Source: Climacium dendroides
Lineage: Eukaryota > Streptophyta > Bryopsida > Hypnales > Climaciaceae
Assembly (NCBI GenBank): GCA_950106755.1
Contig: OX467084.1
Coordinates: 38,505,213-38,569,212 of the forward strand
DNA: 64,000 nt
Direction: 5' to 3'
Shown here piece by piece: positions 1 through 10,074 of the stretch (position 1 is the first letter of the stretch; the number at the start of each line of letters is the position of its first letter). The translations under genes and the position numbers were made by a program. The notes beneath the pieces are model-generated. The model worked only from the letters and a program-made list of their open reading frames with translations, searched no databases and was not told the DNA's origin.

Positions 1-84
1 TTAATCAAATGAGAGTTTTCTTTAAAGAGACAAAACTTAATATCATCAAAGGCAAATTTGATAAGGAATAGTTAGGGTATCTAC

Positions 85-321
85 CTTGTGAGCAACATTT
101 TGAAATACTTCATCTTGCTTACTTTCCATATTGAAAATGCCACTAAACTTGAAAGTATAACGCTCTCGTTGATGATTCACTGTCCCCAAAGAAACTTGCC
201 TAGGGATTGTCCATGTTACAAGACCTTCTTCTTGATTCAACTCAAATATGGATGCTTTTCCACTAGGAATTGGCCGAACCCGAAGGAAGATGTCAATCGT
301 GCTCTCATATCTCGTCCCCAT
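85..321 (-). CDS. Kinesin-9 (KIF6-type) motor protein, first coding exon only
   Basis: Kinesins of family 9 are microtubule motors associated with cilia and flagella; in plants they are expected in lineages with motile sperm. The exon encodes the start of a motor domain: a β1 strand of the type IFLRVRP near residue 11, then the region WTIPRQVSLG, an NHQRERYTFKFSGIF block and QDEVFQNVAHKV, which leads towards the P-loop. The order and spacing fit KIF6-like members better than kinesin-1 or kinesin-7. The start is the ATG at 319-321. The exon closes at AAG|GTAGAT (donor at 84-83), so the P-loop, switch motifs and tail lie beyond the left edge of the window. What is seen is about 79 residues of a protein that is normally several hundred long. 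The family call rests on pattern recognition of this one exon. Confidence 0.8.
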
Positions 322-1917
322 TGTAGAAATTTTATAGAAATCTCAAATTTGATCAATAGATCAATAAAATTAATCAAGTGATAGATTGTAAACCTATGTA
401 AATTAATTCTTCCTTCAAGAAGCCCACATTGCTCAAATATTAGCATGGGATCACAATTCTATAATCTGAATTGCATCAAAACGTCATAGTGATACAACAT
501 GTCTTCACAAGTGCCAAGTTAACTTTGATCAATCCTATCATTTTTTCCTAAAATCTTAACCTAAGATACATTTAATGTATAATTGGCGTTAACTTTAAGC
601 AAATCATTGAGAAGTAAGACATGTGTCATTCAACTCTCTTCTCTATTCTATGCACATATTATTTGTTGCATTTACAAATATTTTTCCCTATCGATATCTT
701 TGTGCATTTGGGGGATTTTTTTTCACAACAAAATTAGGGTTTAGTACCCAACAGCACCTCATGGAAAAAAATGAAAATAATATTTTCTATGCTGTATCTG
801 TCACTTTATTTTTGTCTTGGAATATAGAAATTATGGAGGGCAGTTGCACAGGATTTTTCCACCCAATGAGGGAAAACATCAAAACAAGGTTGAGAATAAA
901 TTTTAAACAGTGTCGTGAGCTACCTTTCGTTGAAACAATTTCAACCAACAAATTAAAGGACCTAACTTTTTCAACCCAACCCCTTCTGCGACTCCTACAA
1001 TAACAACAACAATTAGACCACATGTTTTCTATCGGTGAAAGCAATGAGAATTATGAGATCCTAACCGTCCTCAAGGCGTTAAAGTGCTCCAGTTATATTC
1101 TTGTTTAATATCTGACGCAATTAAAATTTCAGAAACGGTCATTACATTAGTTATTCACAAGTTTGAAAATTATGGAATTGGTAAGATATAGATACAGGAA
1201 TACTAATAAAATCAGGAACATTTTCCATCCATTGCGATACACATATGATAGACACACACTTGATCCTTATTTTAAACTCTCGAGGATAATCGAGTTTTCA
1301 GGTTTAATAGAAGCTCCTTGTTGCCATGCTCATTAGAATTGCCCTGTTAAAAAAAACTGCCACTTTCAAGACAACTCAGATCAGTGCAATACCAATCTCA
1401 ATATTTAGAGCTTTGTGACTTCAATTATGTCACAATTTTGACGTTCTGAAACACGCCATACTTCAGCTTTGTTTCAGAACGACGTCAGCTACCAAAAATT
1501 AAAGTTTTCATGGAATTAGAATATTGATAGTAAAGTTATGCTGCATACTTCAGCTTTGTTCGTCTCTTCGGTGTCCAATTCGGCAGATTTAGACCTTCAT
1601 TTGCTTTTGATCAGTACGAGGTTCACGTATTAAACGTACACTCTACCAGACGTACATTCTGCCAACATTAATCCCATGGCATTGCGTTTGTACCCAGTTA
1701 GGGTGTGGCTTCACGCTTCAGTTCAAAGGAAATAGATATCGAAGACTGGTGGACTTGCAATTGCTCAGTAACTGCAGATATGAAAGTATATTGACAGTTT
1801 CCACGGAGAACAACGTCGAAGAAAAGTGATGCCTGGCATCTTATTATAACTCGATCTTTACACATCTAGCTGGTTTCCCAGTTCAGCTGTAGTTTCCATC
1901 TAGCTAGGTACTAGAAA
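322..1917. other. Upstream region of the kinesin gene, no gene seen
   Basis: This stretch holds only short, poorly coding frames and AT-rich sequence. It includes the 5' side of the kinesin gene, which is transcribed leftwards. No convincing promoter motif, RNA gene or repeat was found. Confidence 0.5.
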
Positions 1918-2004
1918 TCAGATGCTAGTCTTCGCTGGTGTGTTCTCGATCTTCCCCTGGAGCTTGCCAACGCCTGGCTTCACAGATCCCGCCTCGAGAG
2001 GAGT
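1918..2004 (-). CDS. Possible last exon of an unidentified gene
   Basis: A short reading frame of about 28 codons follows a good 3' splice site (a pyrimidine-rich tract ending in ATTGCAG, intron end at 2005) and runs to a TGA at 1918-1920. Its codon choice is GC-rich compared with the flanks, and its residues (PLEAGSVKPG, then VGKLQGKIENTPAKTSI) look coding. No upstream exon could be linked between here and the S-protein gene at 2756. It may be a 3' exon of a decayed gene or a chance frame. No family is recognised. Confidence 0.22.
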   Translation of the reverse strand, partial: TPLEAGSVKPGVGKLQGKIENTPAKTSI

Positions 2005-2755
2005 CTGCAATTCAATGAAAAGAACTGTTACTGGATCGTTTGCACAACATCCTCGATCAACATTAACAAGTACCTTATGGTCGTATTCATAGATGGACAA
2101 AATTAAACGAAATTGGCGCATTCAGTAAAGGTCTCTCACAGAGTAACTGGTTGAAGACATCATCTAAAAATCTCAGATCTGACCGACCATGTGCTCATGC
2201 CAGTCCTAGATTTTAGAGCTTTGAGGTGTCAGTTTGAGCAACTCCAACCTCAAATATTGGCACACTGACATTCTCCAAATTAAAAAATAGGAGGTTAAAT
2301 TAATGAAGTTTCTTAGTTTTATTGTGCATCATGGACGAATTGAAAAACGATTGTGCAATTGAGCTGAATTCTGCGAAGCAGTAAAAGATATTCCGTACTG
2401 TAATACTTCATTTGTTCCAGAAGACTCTTATTTCCGTGTATTCACTACCGAGATTTGAACACTATTGCAAAACTCTCGAAGAACTTTGGTTTTGCATGAT
2501 GATTGAAATATGTGATTCGTGACCAAGATAAAAACACATTCTAAGCACAGACTTTTCGACACACAGATGGTCAGTCAACTACTTAGTTGGGAACTGAATA
2601 GAAATTATCAAGCAAACGTCCAAAAAATGTGCATAGTTTTCAATTCTTTCTCGAGTGCACTGTTTGCTTCCAGAGGAAATTAAAGAGATGTGAGAGAGAG
2701 AAAGAGCAGTTGCTGAATCGAATATTACCGACATCAAAAGTGGGGTTGAATTCTT
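2005..2755. other. Non-coding stretch downstream of the first S-protein gene
   Basis: It should contain the 3' untranslated region of the S-protein homologue that ends at 2756. A short GA-rich run lies near 2690-2706. Nothing else is supported. Confidence 0.4.
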
Positions 2756-3157
2756 TCACTTCCATGGAGCAACAAAAGTGAACGGTACAGTTCCTTCTTC
2801 GGTCACCCAGAAGCCGTCATTGTGCACCTGCCACACACAGTGCGTGCATTCTCTTTTGGTACTGCGAGCATCGTACGCCACAATGCTCTGCGTTTTCGCT
2901 CCCCACGCAAAGTCGCAGTAATAGAGTGTGGTGCCCCAGAAATTGGGAGTGAAGCCCCATCCAAAGTGTTGCCCATCCAGCAGGGTGTGTTCTCCCAAGT
3001 CATCGTCCCTGGATTTGCAGTGCAAGCGGATGGTCCCTCCCACTTGGTTGTAGATGTTCACGGTGGCCGAGCTGCTCATGCCTAAGGCCACAATGGCAGA
3101 GTCCATGAGGACCAGGAACGATAATACTGCAGCGGTGACTCTTGCAACCCTCCCCAT
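2756..3157 (-). CDS. Secreted S-protein homologue (plant self-incompatibility S1 family), copy 1
   Basis: Small secreted cysteine-rich protein of the S1/SPH family (Pfam PF05938), known from poppy self-incompatibility; most members in other plants have no assigned role. The start is taken at the ATG at 3155-3157. It gives a clean signal peptide (short basic N-region, then VTAAVLSFLVLMDSAIVALG) and lies just inside the transcript predicted from the TATA box at 3224-3231; the ATG at 3208 is too close to that box. The mature part shows the family core: VNIYNQVGGTIRLHCKS, DDDLGEHTL, FGWGFTPNFWGTTLYYC, then a C-x2-C pair in ECTHCVW. The four conserved cysteines (in HCKS, YYC, EC and HC) are all present and should form two disulphides. 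The frame is intact and has no introns. A close paralogue lies on the same strand 2.1 kb upstream. Confidence 0.9.
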   Translation of the reverse strand: MGRVARVTAAVLSFLVLMDSAIVALGMSSSATVNIYNQVGGTIRLHCKSRDDDLGEHTLLDGQHFGWGFTPNFWGTTLYYCDFAWGAKTQSIVAYDARSTKRECTHCVWQVHNDGFWVTEEGTVPFTFVAPWK

Positions 3158-3223
3158 GATGCACAAGTTTATTAATTCAGGAGCCCAGAAGCTGCTAGCT
3201 GTGGACACAAGGTCTTGAATGTG

Positions 3224-3231
3224 TTTATATA
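3224..3231 (-). promoter_or_regulatory. TATA box of S-protein gene copy 1
   Basis: TATATAAA reads on the minus strand about 67 bases upstream of the chosen ATG. That places the transcript start near 3195-3200 and argues for the shorter N-terminus. Confidence 0.6.
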
Positions 3232-5294
3232 CTCTTTGACATGTTGCTAGCTTACAAAAAAATTCAGATTTTCGATGGATGAGTCTTTCCTACACTACGC
3301 TAGTCACATCCTCAAGGATTGAATCCTGATTTTTACGATACTAAGCAACTTGAATTCAAAGCTAGCATTGATACAGAAACCAACACATGATGTGAAAGCT
3401 GTCCTTTTCCCATGACCAAGCTATGGATTCACGGTTAATATCTTGCATGATCTGAATGCTAATCAAACGATCTGGGCTGATCAATGGAGAAGGAAAAAGG
3501 AATTATCTTGATCAAAAAGTGATTACTGACTGAATAGGAAGTGAAAAGGAGGAGCTCGTTCCACTACATCTTTACAGAGATCCAGGTGAAATTGGAGATT
3601 AGGGGTATCAGAATGCAAGACCTGCATTTCTCAAAAAGAGGTAAATAATTAAATTCTCAAACGAGACTTGAAATCTCTACATGAGGGCTAATATTTGACA
3701 ATATTTTATAGCTTAGAATCACGCAGGGCTCGCAATGGAAAGACGAGAATCTTGCAGTGGAACTGACTCCCTTTCGACGTCAAATTAACGTAGTTACCCG
3801 CAATCTCATGTTCGTCAATATCAATCCAAGAGGATATACTTTGTGATCGGATCATGATGGATAAGTAAATTGATTCGTGGACATGTCACATATGTGTAAG
3901 GCAGATCTGCAGCCCGATATGTAAGTTGGGCTTGCAAGCTGACCCTGACAAGATACAGAAATATGCTATGGAGGTGCTAGCTAGCCATTTCAATTGGGAG
4001 TACGTTACTGAGTGCCCTTCTGACCCAGATCCTGTCAATAGAATATCCTCCCCGGTCGTAGAGAAAAGGCTGAAAAAACAAGGTTACGTACTCACTGAGT
4101 AATAATGCAAATAGGATTGAATTATGCGTTGCCATGCCTCGTTAATTAGAGCGAGCGAAAGCACAGTATGCCTCAATTTTTGGAGTCAAGGTCATTTTGT
4201 TCCATAACTGGTTAAAATTTCAAATTAAAAAACTTAAATGTCTTAATAATCTTTACTGATAAAAATTATATGGTCATGTATGAATTGAATGTATGACTTG
4301 AATATGTGGTCATATTCGTTAGATTGGGGTATTCAGAAGAGGGCTCTTCACGAGCGGTTTGATAAAACTTTGACCTGGAGTGGTTTGAGACGCTCATCTC
4401 AAATTTCTTGTAGATTTTACAACTTTTGAGGCTTCAATTGGCCAAGTTAAACCCCATCAGATAGAGCACTTGAAAGTTCTAATTTCCAGCACTTGAACAT
4501 CACATTTTGGCATACTGATTTTTTTTAAATGAGGTTTAAATTTCAATGTGGAATTTCAAATATACATGTTACTGATTTCGGTTTTCTAGTCTCCTTGGCC
4601 GTGGACCTCTCATTTTCATCCCTGATTATTGAAGCACGAGGTCCTCGGTACCAGACTCCGTGCACAAGAAGATTCACTTCCAGGCAAAGGCTTAAATGGT
4701 CTCCTGCCAGGAGGTATAATGGTCATAAAATTTCGCAAGAATGGAGCACTCAGAGAGAGCTCTCAATAAGGAGTTCAGTTGCCCTCGTGGATGATAATCT
4801 ACCATGCCCTAGGTATCATGTGGTTGAATTATGCTGTTTGAGCAAAGAGTAGTCAGGGAGTATTGCAAGTAAAGATCAGTCCTCCATGAGGAGTCGGCAT
4901 TTCGCGTTTGAATTCACATGAATTCTCGAATGACACAAGCACAACTTGAAAGTTAGAGATCAATATTTTTATATTTGCAAAAATTATACAACATTGGCAC
5001 GTTTCCAGATAGACGTTTGGAAGTAGAAATCTGCACCAGTTCTTGTTGTTAGATCCAGGAGCAATTGAATGTCACAAGATCGGCCCTCTGAATGCTGTTA
5101 ACACATCAATTCGAAGTTAAACAACAAATGGACCCATGGGCATACAGTGAGAGATATTCTCGAGTGCTTGGCACCATTTTTAATTACTTATTACACACCA
5201 ATTCAAGGATATTCTTGACAGCATTGAAGCTCCTACAAAGCCCAGAAGGCCAGTTATCTCTACCTCCTTAATGACTATAACCAAGCAGGATTTG
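3232..5294. other. Spacer between the two S-protein genes
   Basis: AT-rich to mixed-composition sequence with no coding frame that resembles a protein. A frame at 4529-4852 has no recognisable features. The last ~100 bases should be the 3' untranslated region of S-protein copy 2. Confidence 0.4.
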
Positions 5295-5714
5295 TCACAG
5301 CCAAGCATAAACGAAAACAGGTGGTTTCCCAACGTTGTTGCGGTAGAAACCATCTGGAGCCACATGCCATTCGCAATGCTTGCAAGGACGACTCTTGGTC
5401 CCCGACCATCCCAAATCCGTCCACACCTTGAACGCTTGGTGCTTGGCTCCCCATCGGAAGCTGCAATGGAACAGCGTGGTTCCCCAAAAGTTGGGCGTGA
5501 ACCCCCACCCAAATTGCTGCCCGTTCACCACAGTCTTCTCTCCCAAGTCGTCGTCCCCGGACTTGCAGTGCACGTGGATTGTGCCTCCCACTCGGTTGAA
5601 GATGGTCACGTCCGCTGGGCTGGCGAAGGCCTTTGTGGTTGCAGATTCCACCAGGAGCAGCAGCAGAAGTGTTGAGATTAAGAGTTTCGGTGCCATGATT
5701 CTTGGTTTTGCCAT
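5295..5714 (-). CDS. Secreted S-protein homologue (S1 family), copy 2
   Basis: Second S1/SPH family member (PF05938). The start is placed at the ATG at 5712-5714 (MAKPRIMAPK...); an internal ATG at 5694-5696 is also possible, and either gives a strong signal peptide with the core LLISTLLLLLLVES. The mature part follows the family pattern: VTIFNRVGGTIHVHCKSG, DDDLGEKTV, FGWGFTPNFWGTTLFHC, and C-x2-C in PCKHCEW, with all four conserved cysteines. It shares GWGFTPNFWGTTL and VGGTI with copy 1, so the two are tandem paralogues. The C-terminal third, after the GAKHQAFKVW block, differs more and is slightly longer. The frame is intact and intronless. Its first codons and 5' leader are duplicated immediately upstream (see 5689-5893). 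Confidence 0.9.
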   Translation of the reverse strand: MAKPRIMAPKLLISTLLLLLLVESATTKAFASPADVTIFNRVGGTIHVHCKSGDDDLGEKTVVNGQQFGWGFTPNFWGTTLFHCSFRWGAKHQAFKVWTDLGWSGTKSRPCKHCEWHVAPDGFYRNNVGKPPVFVYAWL

Positions 5715-5893
5715 CAGGTTGTGTGCGAAATCAGCAGCAGAAAAGACGAAAACCACGAGATCACTTGGAAATTGATCAAAAGGAACTCACTGTTGGTGCC
5801 ATAATTCTTGGTTTTGCCATCAGCTTGTGTGCAAAATCAGCAGCTGCAAACGAAAACCACGAGGTAAACTTGGAAATGAAGCAGCAGGAACAC
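5689..5893. repeat. Tandem duplication of the start-codon region of S-protein copy 2
   Basis: Two copies of a ~100-bp segment lie head to tail (5689-5794 and 5795-5893, period 106). The inner copy carries the real start; the outer copy repeats the leader and the first nine codons. On the minus strand the outer copy opens a 14-codon frame at 5820 that ends in TGA at 5776. It also places a consensus-like donor GTGAGT just after the ninth codon. Confidence 0.8.
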
Positions 5894-6740
5894 AATTTGG
5901 GGATGAATTATGTAGCTACTGCCCCTATACCTGTCACCAAGTGTGCCACCGAAGGATACTCTTCCGATTTGCACTGTACCTTACGCCTACCACCATATCA
6001 CTATTATCAATGCTTAATCAAATTGAATATGTTGCTTGGTGATGTGATTTATGAAAAATCCAGAGCAAGAAATTGGAAACTGAGAGAAATGTGTTCGAGT
6101 CTTACTTTTTAGATCTACTTGAATGTCACGATTTTGTGTGCTTGTCAAATGTGTGCAGGACAGGCAGAAGTAAAGAATCTGGAAGGTTTCAAGCATACAA
6201 TCACACTTATATAATTTCAGAAATTGAGGTGAAATTATTCTCAACTGCTTTGCATGCATGTGGCAACTAAAGTGTATACTCCTCTTGTACAATGTCTAAA
6301 TAACCCTGCTGAGAAACTCACAGTTCAGTTCTTGCAGGGTTTTGGTTGCAATAGTTGATGCAACCTCTGTCCGCTCTGAGTGAAAAGAATATGCTGAGGT
6401 CAATTTATGAATGATCGGGGTACAGTGAGGACTCTATAGCGTGAGAAGAAGGCTACGTTATTATCATGAGGTTTCGTCCAGTCGAAGCTAATGAGAAACA
6501 GGCGAAGACCCATCCCGTTGCGTAAGTTTTTGACAGGCTGAGTGATTCCTCTCAAATCATGTCGAACTTGTCATATTGACAGCTTTGATCATACTTCACT
6601 TGCACAGGTTTCACGGTGCAAAATGACGTGTCAAGATTCATATTACTTGTGAGTAACCAGCATCTACATAAAGATGTACGACTACCAGTCCAAATTCCTA
6701 TTTTCTTCTCTAAACAGAAATCGCCATGTAGAAATTAGGA
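5894..6740. other. Upstream region of S-protein copy 2, no gene seen
   Basis: Probably contains the promoter of copy 2. No clear TATA box was found at a sensible distance, and there is no coding frame. Confidence 0.35.
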
Positions 6741-6823
6741 TTTGCGGAGTAAAACCTAAACTCTAATGGGGGTTTTTCGGGGTTTGGGAGTTCAGGGCTA
6801 AGGGTTTAGGGTTACTCCGCAAA
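6741..6823. repeat. Short inverted repeat with telomere-like (TTTAGGG) units
   Basis: The arm TTTGCGGAGTAA plus AACCTAAAC at 6741-6761 is repeated in reverse at 6804-6823 (GTTTAGGGTTACTCCGCAAA). The inner part holds AGGGTTTAGGG, i.e. plant telomere or telo-box units. It could form a hairpin of about 20 bp with a loop of ~42 bases. Confidence 0.6.
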
Positions 6824-7164
6824 CTGAAATTGCGAATGCAGCAATCCCTAATTACTACTTTCAGCCCAGTTCCCTTGAAGAGTACTGGATTTATCCCATT
6901 TTCTTTGGTAGGACTTTGAATACGAAGCAGTACAAAGATGCAATACCATAGCCGTAATTTTCATCAGCCTCGTGCTCAGCTCAGAGCGAACTGTTCTTTC
7001 GCCTTTTACTAAAGAATACCGTGCGTTGGGTACATCACAGGCACACCTCTTTTTTGGGACTGCTCCTTACGGAGCCCATCCAACAAAACTGAATCTGGAA
7101 CTCTGTTAAGGAACGCATCATCATGTCTCTCGTCATGATGAGACTCTCGTCATGTCTCAGGACA

Positions 7165-7749
7165 TCAGGGTTTGATAGTGGGTAGGCGAACCACGAGGAA
7201 AGCAGTAGGGTTTATCGAGGCTTTGTCAAAAGCTATCATGTCTTCAACTGTGAAGTACTTCTGTGAATGGGAATGTGCAGACGGCAGTCTTGGTGTGGTA
7301 GATGAAGTCTTCAGCGTTAATTGTATTACCCTAGCCATGGGTTTTGTACTTACAAGTTCATCAAGTTCAACAGAGTTTGTTAAACTAAAATCTTTCAACT
7401 TCCTGGACACAGTTTTAAGTTCAACTGATTTTGTTAAACGCTTTGAAATCACATAACGTAGGTTTCGACATTGCAATGTTCTGATTGGCATAGTGCTTAA
7501 TTTATGCCGCCATAGCTGGTTCATTTGCAGTACTGAATTTTGGATCATAGACTCCTTCATGTCTCCAACAACGTCCTGAAACTGCAGCTTCGACCTGCAC
7601 TCGTTACCCTCTGTCATTTCAATCTTTCCAATTCGCAAAAGGTGTAAAATGGCCTTCACTCCATCGGTCCAAAACCAACTAATTGAAAGCATTTTAAGGA
7701 CTCGGAATGCTAAATTGCTAATAGAATTATTTGCACCCAACGATACCAA
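7165..7749 (-). CDS. Hypothetical protein, possibly decayed (downstream part)
   Basis: An open frame of 194 codons in mixed-composition DNA, encoding a Ser/Thr-rich, partly basic protein with no signal peptide or membrane segment. Blocks such as SKLQFQDVVGDMKESM and SQKYFTVEDMIAFDK look plausible but match no family I can name. It lies 184 bases downstream of another open frame on the same strand (7934-8482), so the two could be exons of one gene or pieces of one broken gene. I could not define a splice pair that joins them convincingly. Confidence 0.3.
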   Translation of the reverse strand: MVSLGANNSISNLAFRVLKMLSISWFWTDGVKAILHLLRIGKIEMTEGNECRSKLQFQDVVGDMKESMIQNSVLQMNQLWRHKLSTMPIRTLQCRNLRYVISKRLTKSVELKTVSRKLKDFSLTNSVELDELVSTKPMARVIQLTLKTSSTTPRLPSAHSHSQKYFTVEDMIAFDKASINPTAFLVVRLPTIKP

Positions 7750-7933
7750 GTTGTAATTTCAGGCAACTCTGCAATCTCTAGTTTCTGGGTCAGCAAAGGG
7801 TAAGTTCTCATAGCCATGGTGGTAGCCCTAAAAATCAACCAAATTGCATCCAGTGGCGGTTTGTAATTCAGTAGAAGAACCTGGAATTACATCCGATGAC
7901 CTTACGGAGCTTCATGTCCCTCGAAGATTATAT

Positions 7934-8482
7934 CTAGTCCGTTTTGCTGCTGTTGGAGTTGGGATGATAGGCAGGCAACGGTTGCGACTTTAGACTCATG
8001 ACTTTGCCGACATAGAGCCACTCCATCACTTTCGAAGTAAACACCTGTCTACTGTCAAGCCCTTCAAAGTCCATCCTTGATACACTCACATCATTGACAA
8101 AACATATGCTGAGGCTTAAAGTCGTCGCATGTAGTTGAATCCAATCTTTGAAGGCCAAGCAATGCAATTTCCTCAGTTCTTTATGTACAGTACAGACTAA
8201 AAGTTGCTCCATCTCATGACCCACCAATGTAAGACAACCAAGACTTGAGCATGTCTCGTGCACAATTGCCTTCCATTTGTGCACAATATCAAACCAGCCC
8301 ACAACATTTGAGGAATCTCTGTGGATGAATTCCTCACCACATGGCATGCAGTTTTGGAAAGATTCAGATTTCATGTTTCTCAGCTCGATGGCATCTGATT
8401 GTTTGTGATGCAATTGCCCAAACATTGATGATGGATTTAGTCCGGTTGTTCTTTCCTGAGCACTGTAATCTCTCATTCTCAA
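7934..8482 (-). CDS. Hypothetical protein, possibly decayed (upstream part)
   Basis: An open frame of 182 codons ending in TAG. The central part (VVGWFDIVHKWKAIVHETC, then VHKELRKLHCLAFKDWIQLH) has a helical, tryptophan-containing pattern. It faintly recalls the C-terminal domain of plant DUF630/DUF632 proteins, where a W-K-x-M helix is followed by an LE-xELRxWxxxFxxWI helix. The resemblance is weak and should be treated as a guess. There is no signal peptide or membrane span. It may belong with the frame at 7165-7749. Confidence 0.3.
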   Translation of the reverse strand: MRMRDYSAQERTTGLNPSSMFGQLHHKQSDAIELRNMKSESFQNCMPCGEEFIHRDSSNVVGWFDIVHKWKAIVHETCSSLGCLTLVGHEMEQLLVCTVHKELRKLHCLAFKDWIQLHATTLSLSICFVNDVSVSRMDFEGLDSRQVFTSKVMEWLYVGKVMSLKSQPLPAYHPNSNSSKTD

Positions 8483-9153
8483 TTGAGTTCAGGAATTGGG
8501 AAATTTTCTCCCGTGACACAAGTTATTGAGAATTATTGAGAAACTTGAAATCAATCTCATCCCCTGCACCGCTATAAGGGCTCCGTCAATCCAGTACAAT
8601 ACCTTTTCCAACGTAAACTATATTCGTCGACAAGTCCATTGTAAGTTAAAGACATGTCTCGAGTCTAGTCGCTCAGATTCGGGAAATCTTTGAGAAAATA
8701 TTTACGCTGGATTAAATTCCTTCGAACAGGTGTGGAAGAACATTATTAATGAGAACATTATTATTTCTTGCTGGGATGTTGTTTTCGTGACGTCCAAGGA
8801 GAAGCCATTCAGGTGTTTGAATTAGGGTTTGACTTCTTGACTAATTTCAAATTTGCAACAACAAGGCTAAACCAACAGCTCATAGTTCAAACAGAAGAAG
8901 ACACAATTTCATATACAACTGTCATCACAATTAATCCCAAACAAGTGTCATGACACAGGTGTGAGGATTTATTCATCCAAAAGAAGCTTGAAACAGAAAG
9001 AGATCTCTCACAATTTAACTGTTTCTCTTCAGTGGAAGCCCATCAGGTCACCTCAAGCGAATTTCCATTGGATTAAACCAATTGTCCCTTCAGAAATTCT
9101 CCATTGAAGATGAAATCTCTAGACCTCGAGCTTTTCCTACCAAAATCGAGAAC
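8483..9153. other. Spacer between the hypothetical locus and the GH18 gene
   Basis: AT-rich, without coding features. The right end should hold the 3' untranslated region of the GH18 gene. Confidence 0.35.
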
Positions 9154-10074
9154 TCAACTCGTCAGTTGCGTGGCTGCTTGTTTCTCCATGGAGAACCCAC
9201 TACTCTTCGACGAATCAGCTTCGAAAATCATGATCCCCGCGTACGTGGTAAGCTGCTGCACGGCACCAATAAAATCCGTCCCTTGCAATCCATTCCCACC
9301 CACATTAACACTCGCCAACAGCTTGTCCGCACTGAAAGTCGTCGCCACATCATTAAACTTGCTCACATATTCCGCCTGCGTCGTCAACCCGTCCGCATAG
9401 AACTGGTAATTCACATAATCAATCACACCCCCAAAGCTCTGAAACAAGTCAGCATACACACTTCTCGTCTGCCCAAACGGTGCAATGGACGCCACTGTAA
9501 TCGTATTTGCGTCTTTAAGCTGAGTAATCAATTGTCCAATACAGGACGTGAAAGCCCCGCTTCCATTTGGGTAATTCTCGTAGTCGATGTCGATCCCAGT
9601 GATGGCGTACTGGGAGGCTAAAGTCGTGATGGAGCTCACGGCGTTGGCGACCCAAGCGTTGGTGTCAGCAGGGTCGTACCAGTCGACGCTGCGATTGGGG
9701 TTGCTATCACTCACGAACTGGGTGGCGCCACCAAGGCTGACGGAGATTTTAATGTTGGAATTGCCCTGCGCAAAGGATTGGGCGGAAGTGGGATCCAAGC
9801 TGCTGCTCCAGTAGTGGGAGAAGACGCCGTTGGCGGTGTTGCCGCTGGCGTCTGCGTCGATGGCGAACGCCAAGGGGAAGATGTACTGCACGTTGGAGTC
9901 GAGAGGGACATCGGTGAAGGCAATGGCGCCACCGGAAGCGCCAATGTAGTCTGTCAAGACCTTGGCGTCGACGACAGGGATCACGAGATTGGCTTGCATC
10001 CCCGCTTGGATCACCAGGAACAAAACGAAGGTTTTGCTGCACAAAGCCTGGCGAAATGAGTCGACTCGCGCCAT
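9154..10074 (-). CDS. GH18 chitinase-like protein (chitinase 2 type), secreted
   Basis: Glycoside hydrolase family 18 TIM-barrel protein of the plant chitinase-2/narbonin-like group, about 306 residues and intronless. The family cleaves chitin or related glycans in the apoplast or vacuole; some members are inactive. A hydrophobic segment (residues 15-25) and a short linker form a signal peptide. β-strand markers are YIFPLAFAID (64-73), KISVSLGG (109-116, the SxGG motif) and ITGIDIDYENYP (158-169). The last is the catalytic strand: the general acid Glu166 and Asp162/Asp164 are present, but the first Asp of the usual DxxDxDxE motif is Thr159. Later strands VIDYVNYQFYAD and YAGIMIFEAD are typical. 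The start ATG at 10072-10074 gives the full signal peptide. Substrate cannot be read from the sequence. Confidence 0.9.
   Translation of the reverse strand: MARVDSFRQALCSKTFVLFLVIQAGMQANLVIPVVDAKVLTDYIGASGGAIAFTDVPLDSNVQYIFPLAFAIDADASGNTANGVFSHYWSSSLDPTSAQSFAQGNSNIKISVSLGGATQFVSDSNPNRSVDWYDPADTNAWVANAVSSITTLASQYAITGIDIDYENYPNGSGAFTSCIGQLITQLKDANTITVASIAPFGQTRSVYADLFQSFGGVIDYVNYQFYADGLTTQAEYVSKFNDVATTFSADKLLASVNVGGNGLQGTDFIGAVQQLTTYAGIMIFEADSSKSSGFSMEKQAATQLTS

Noticed and set aside
2822..3085. Open frames on the plus strand over S-protein copy 1, and similarly 5271-5775 over copy 2
   Set aside because: They are antisense shadows of the real S-protein coding frames and show no family features.
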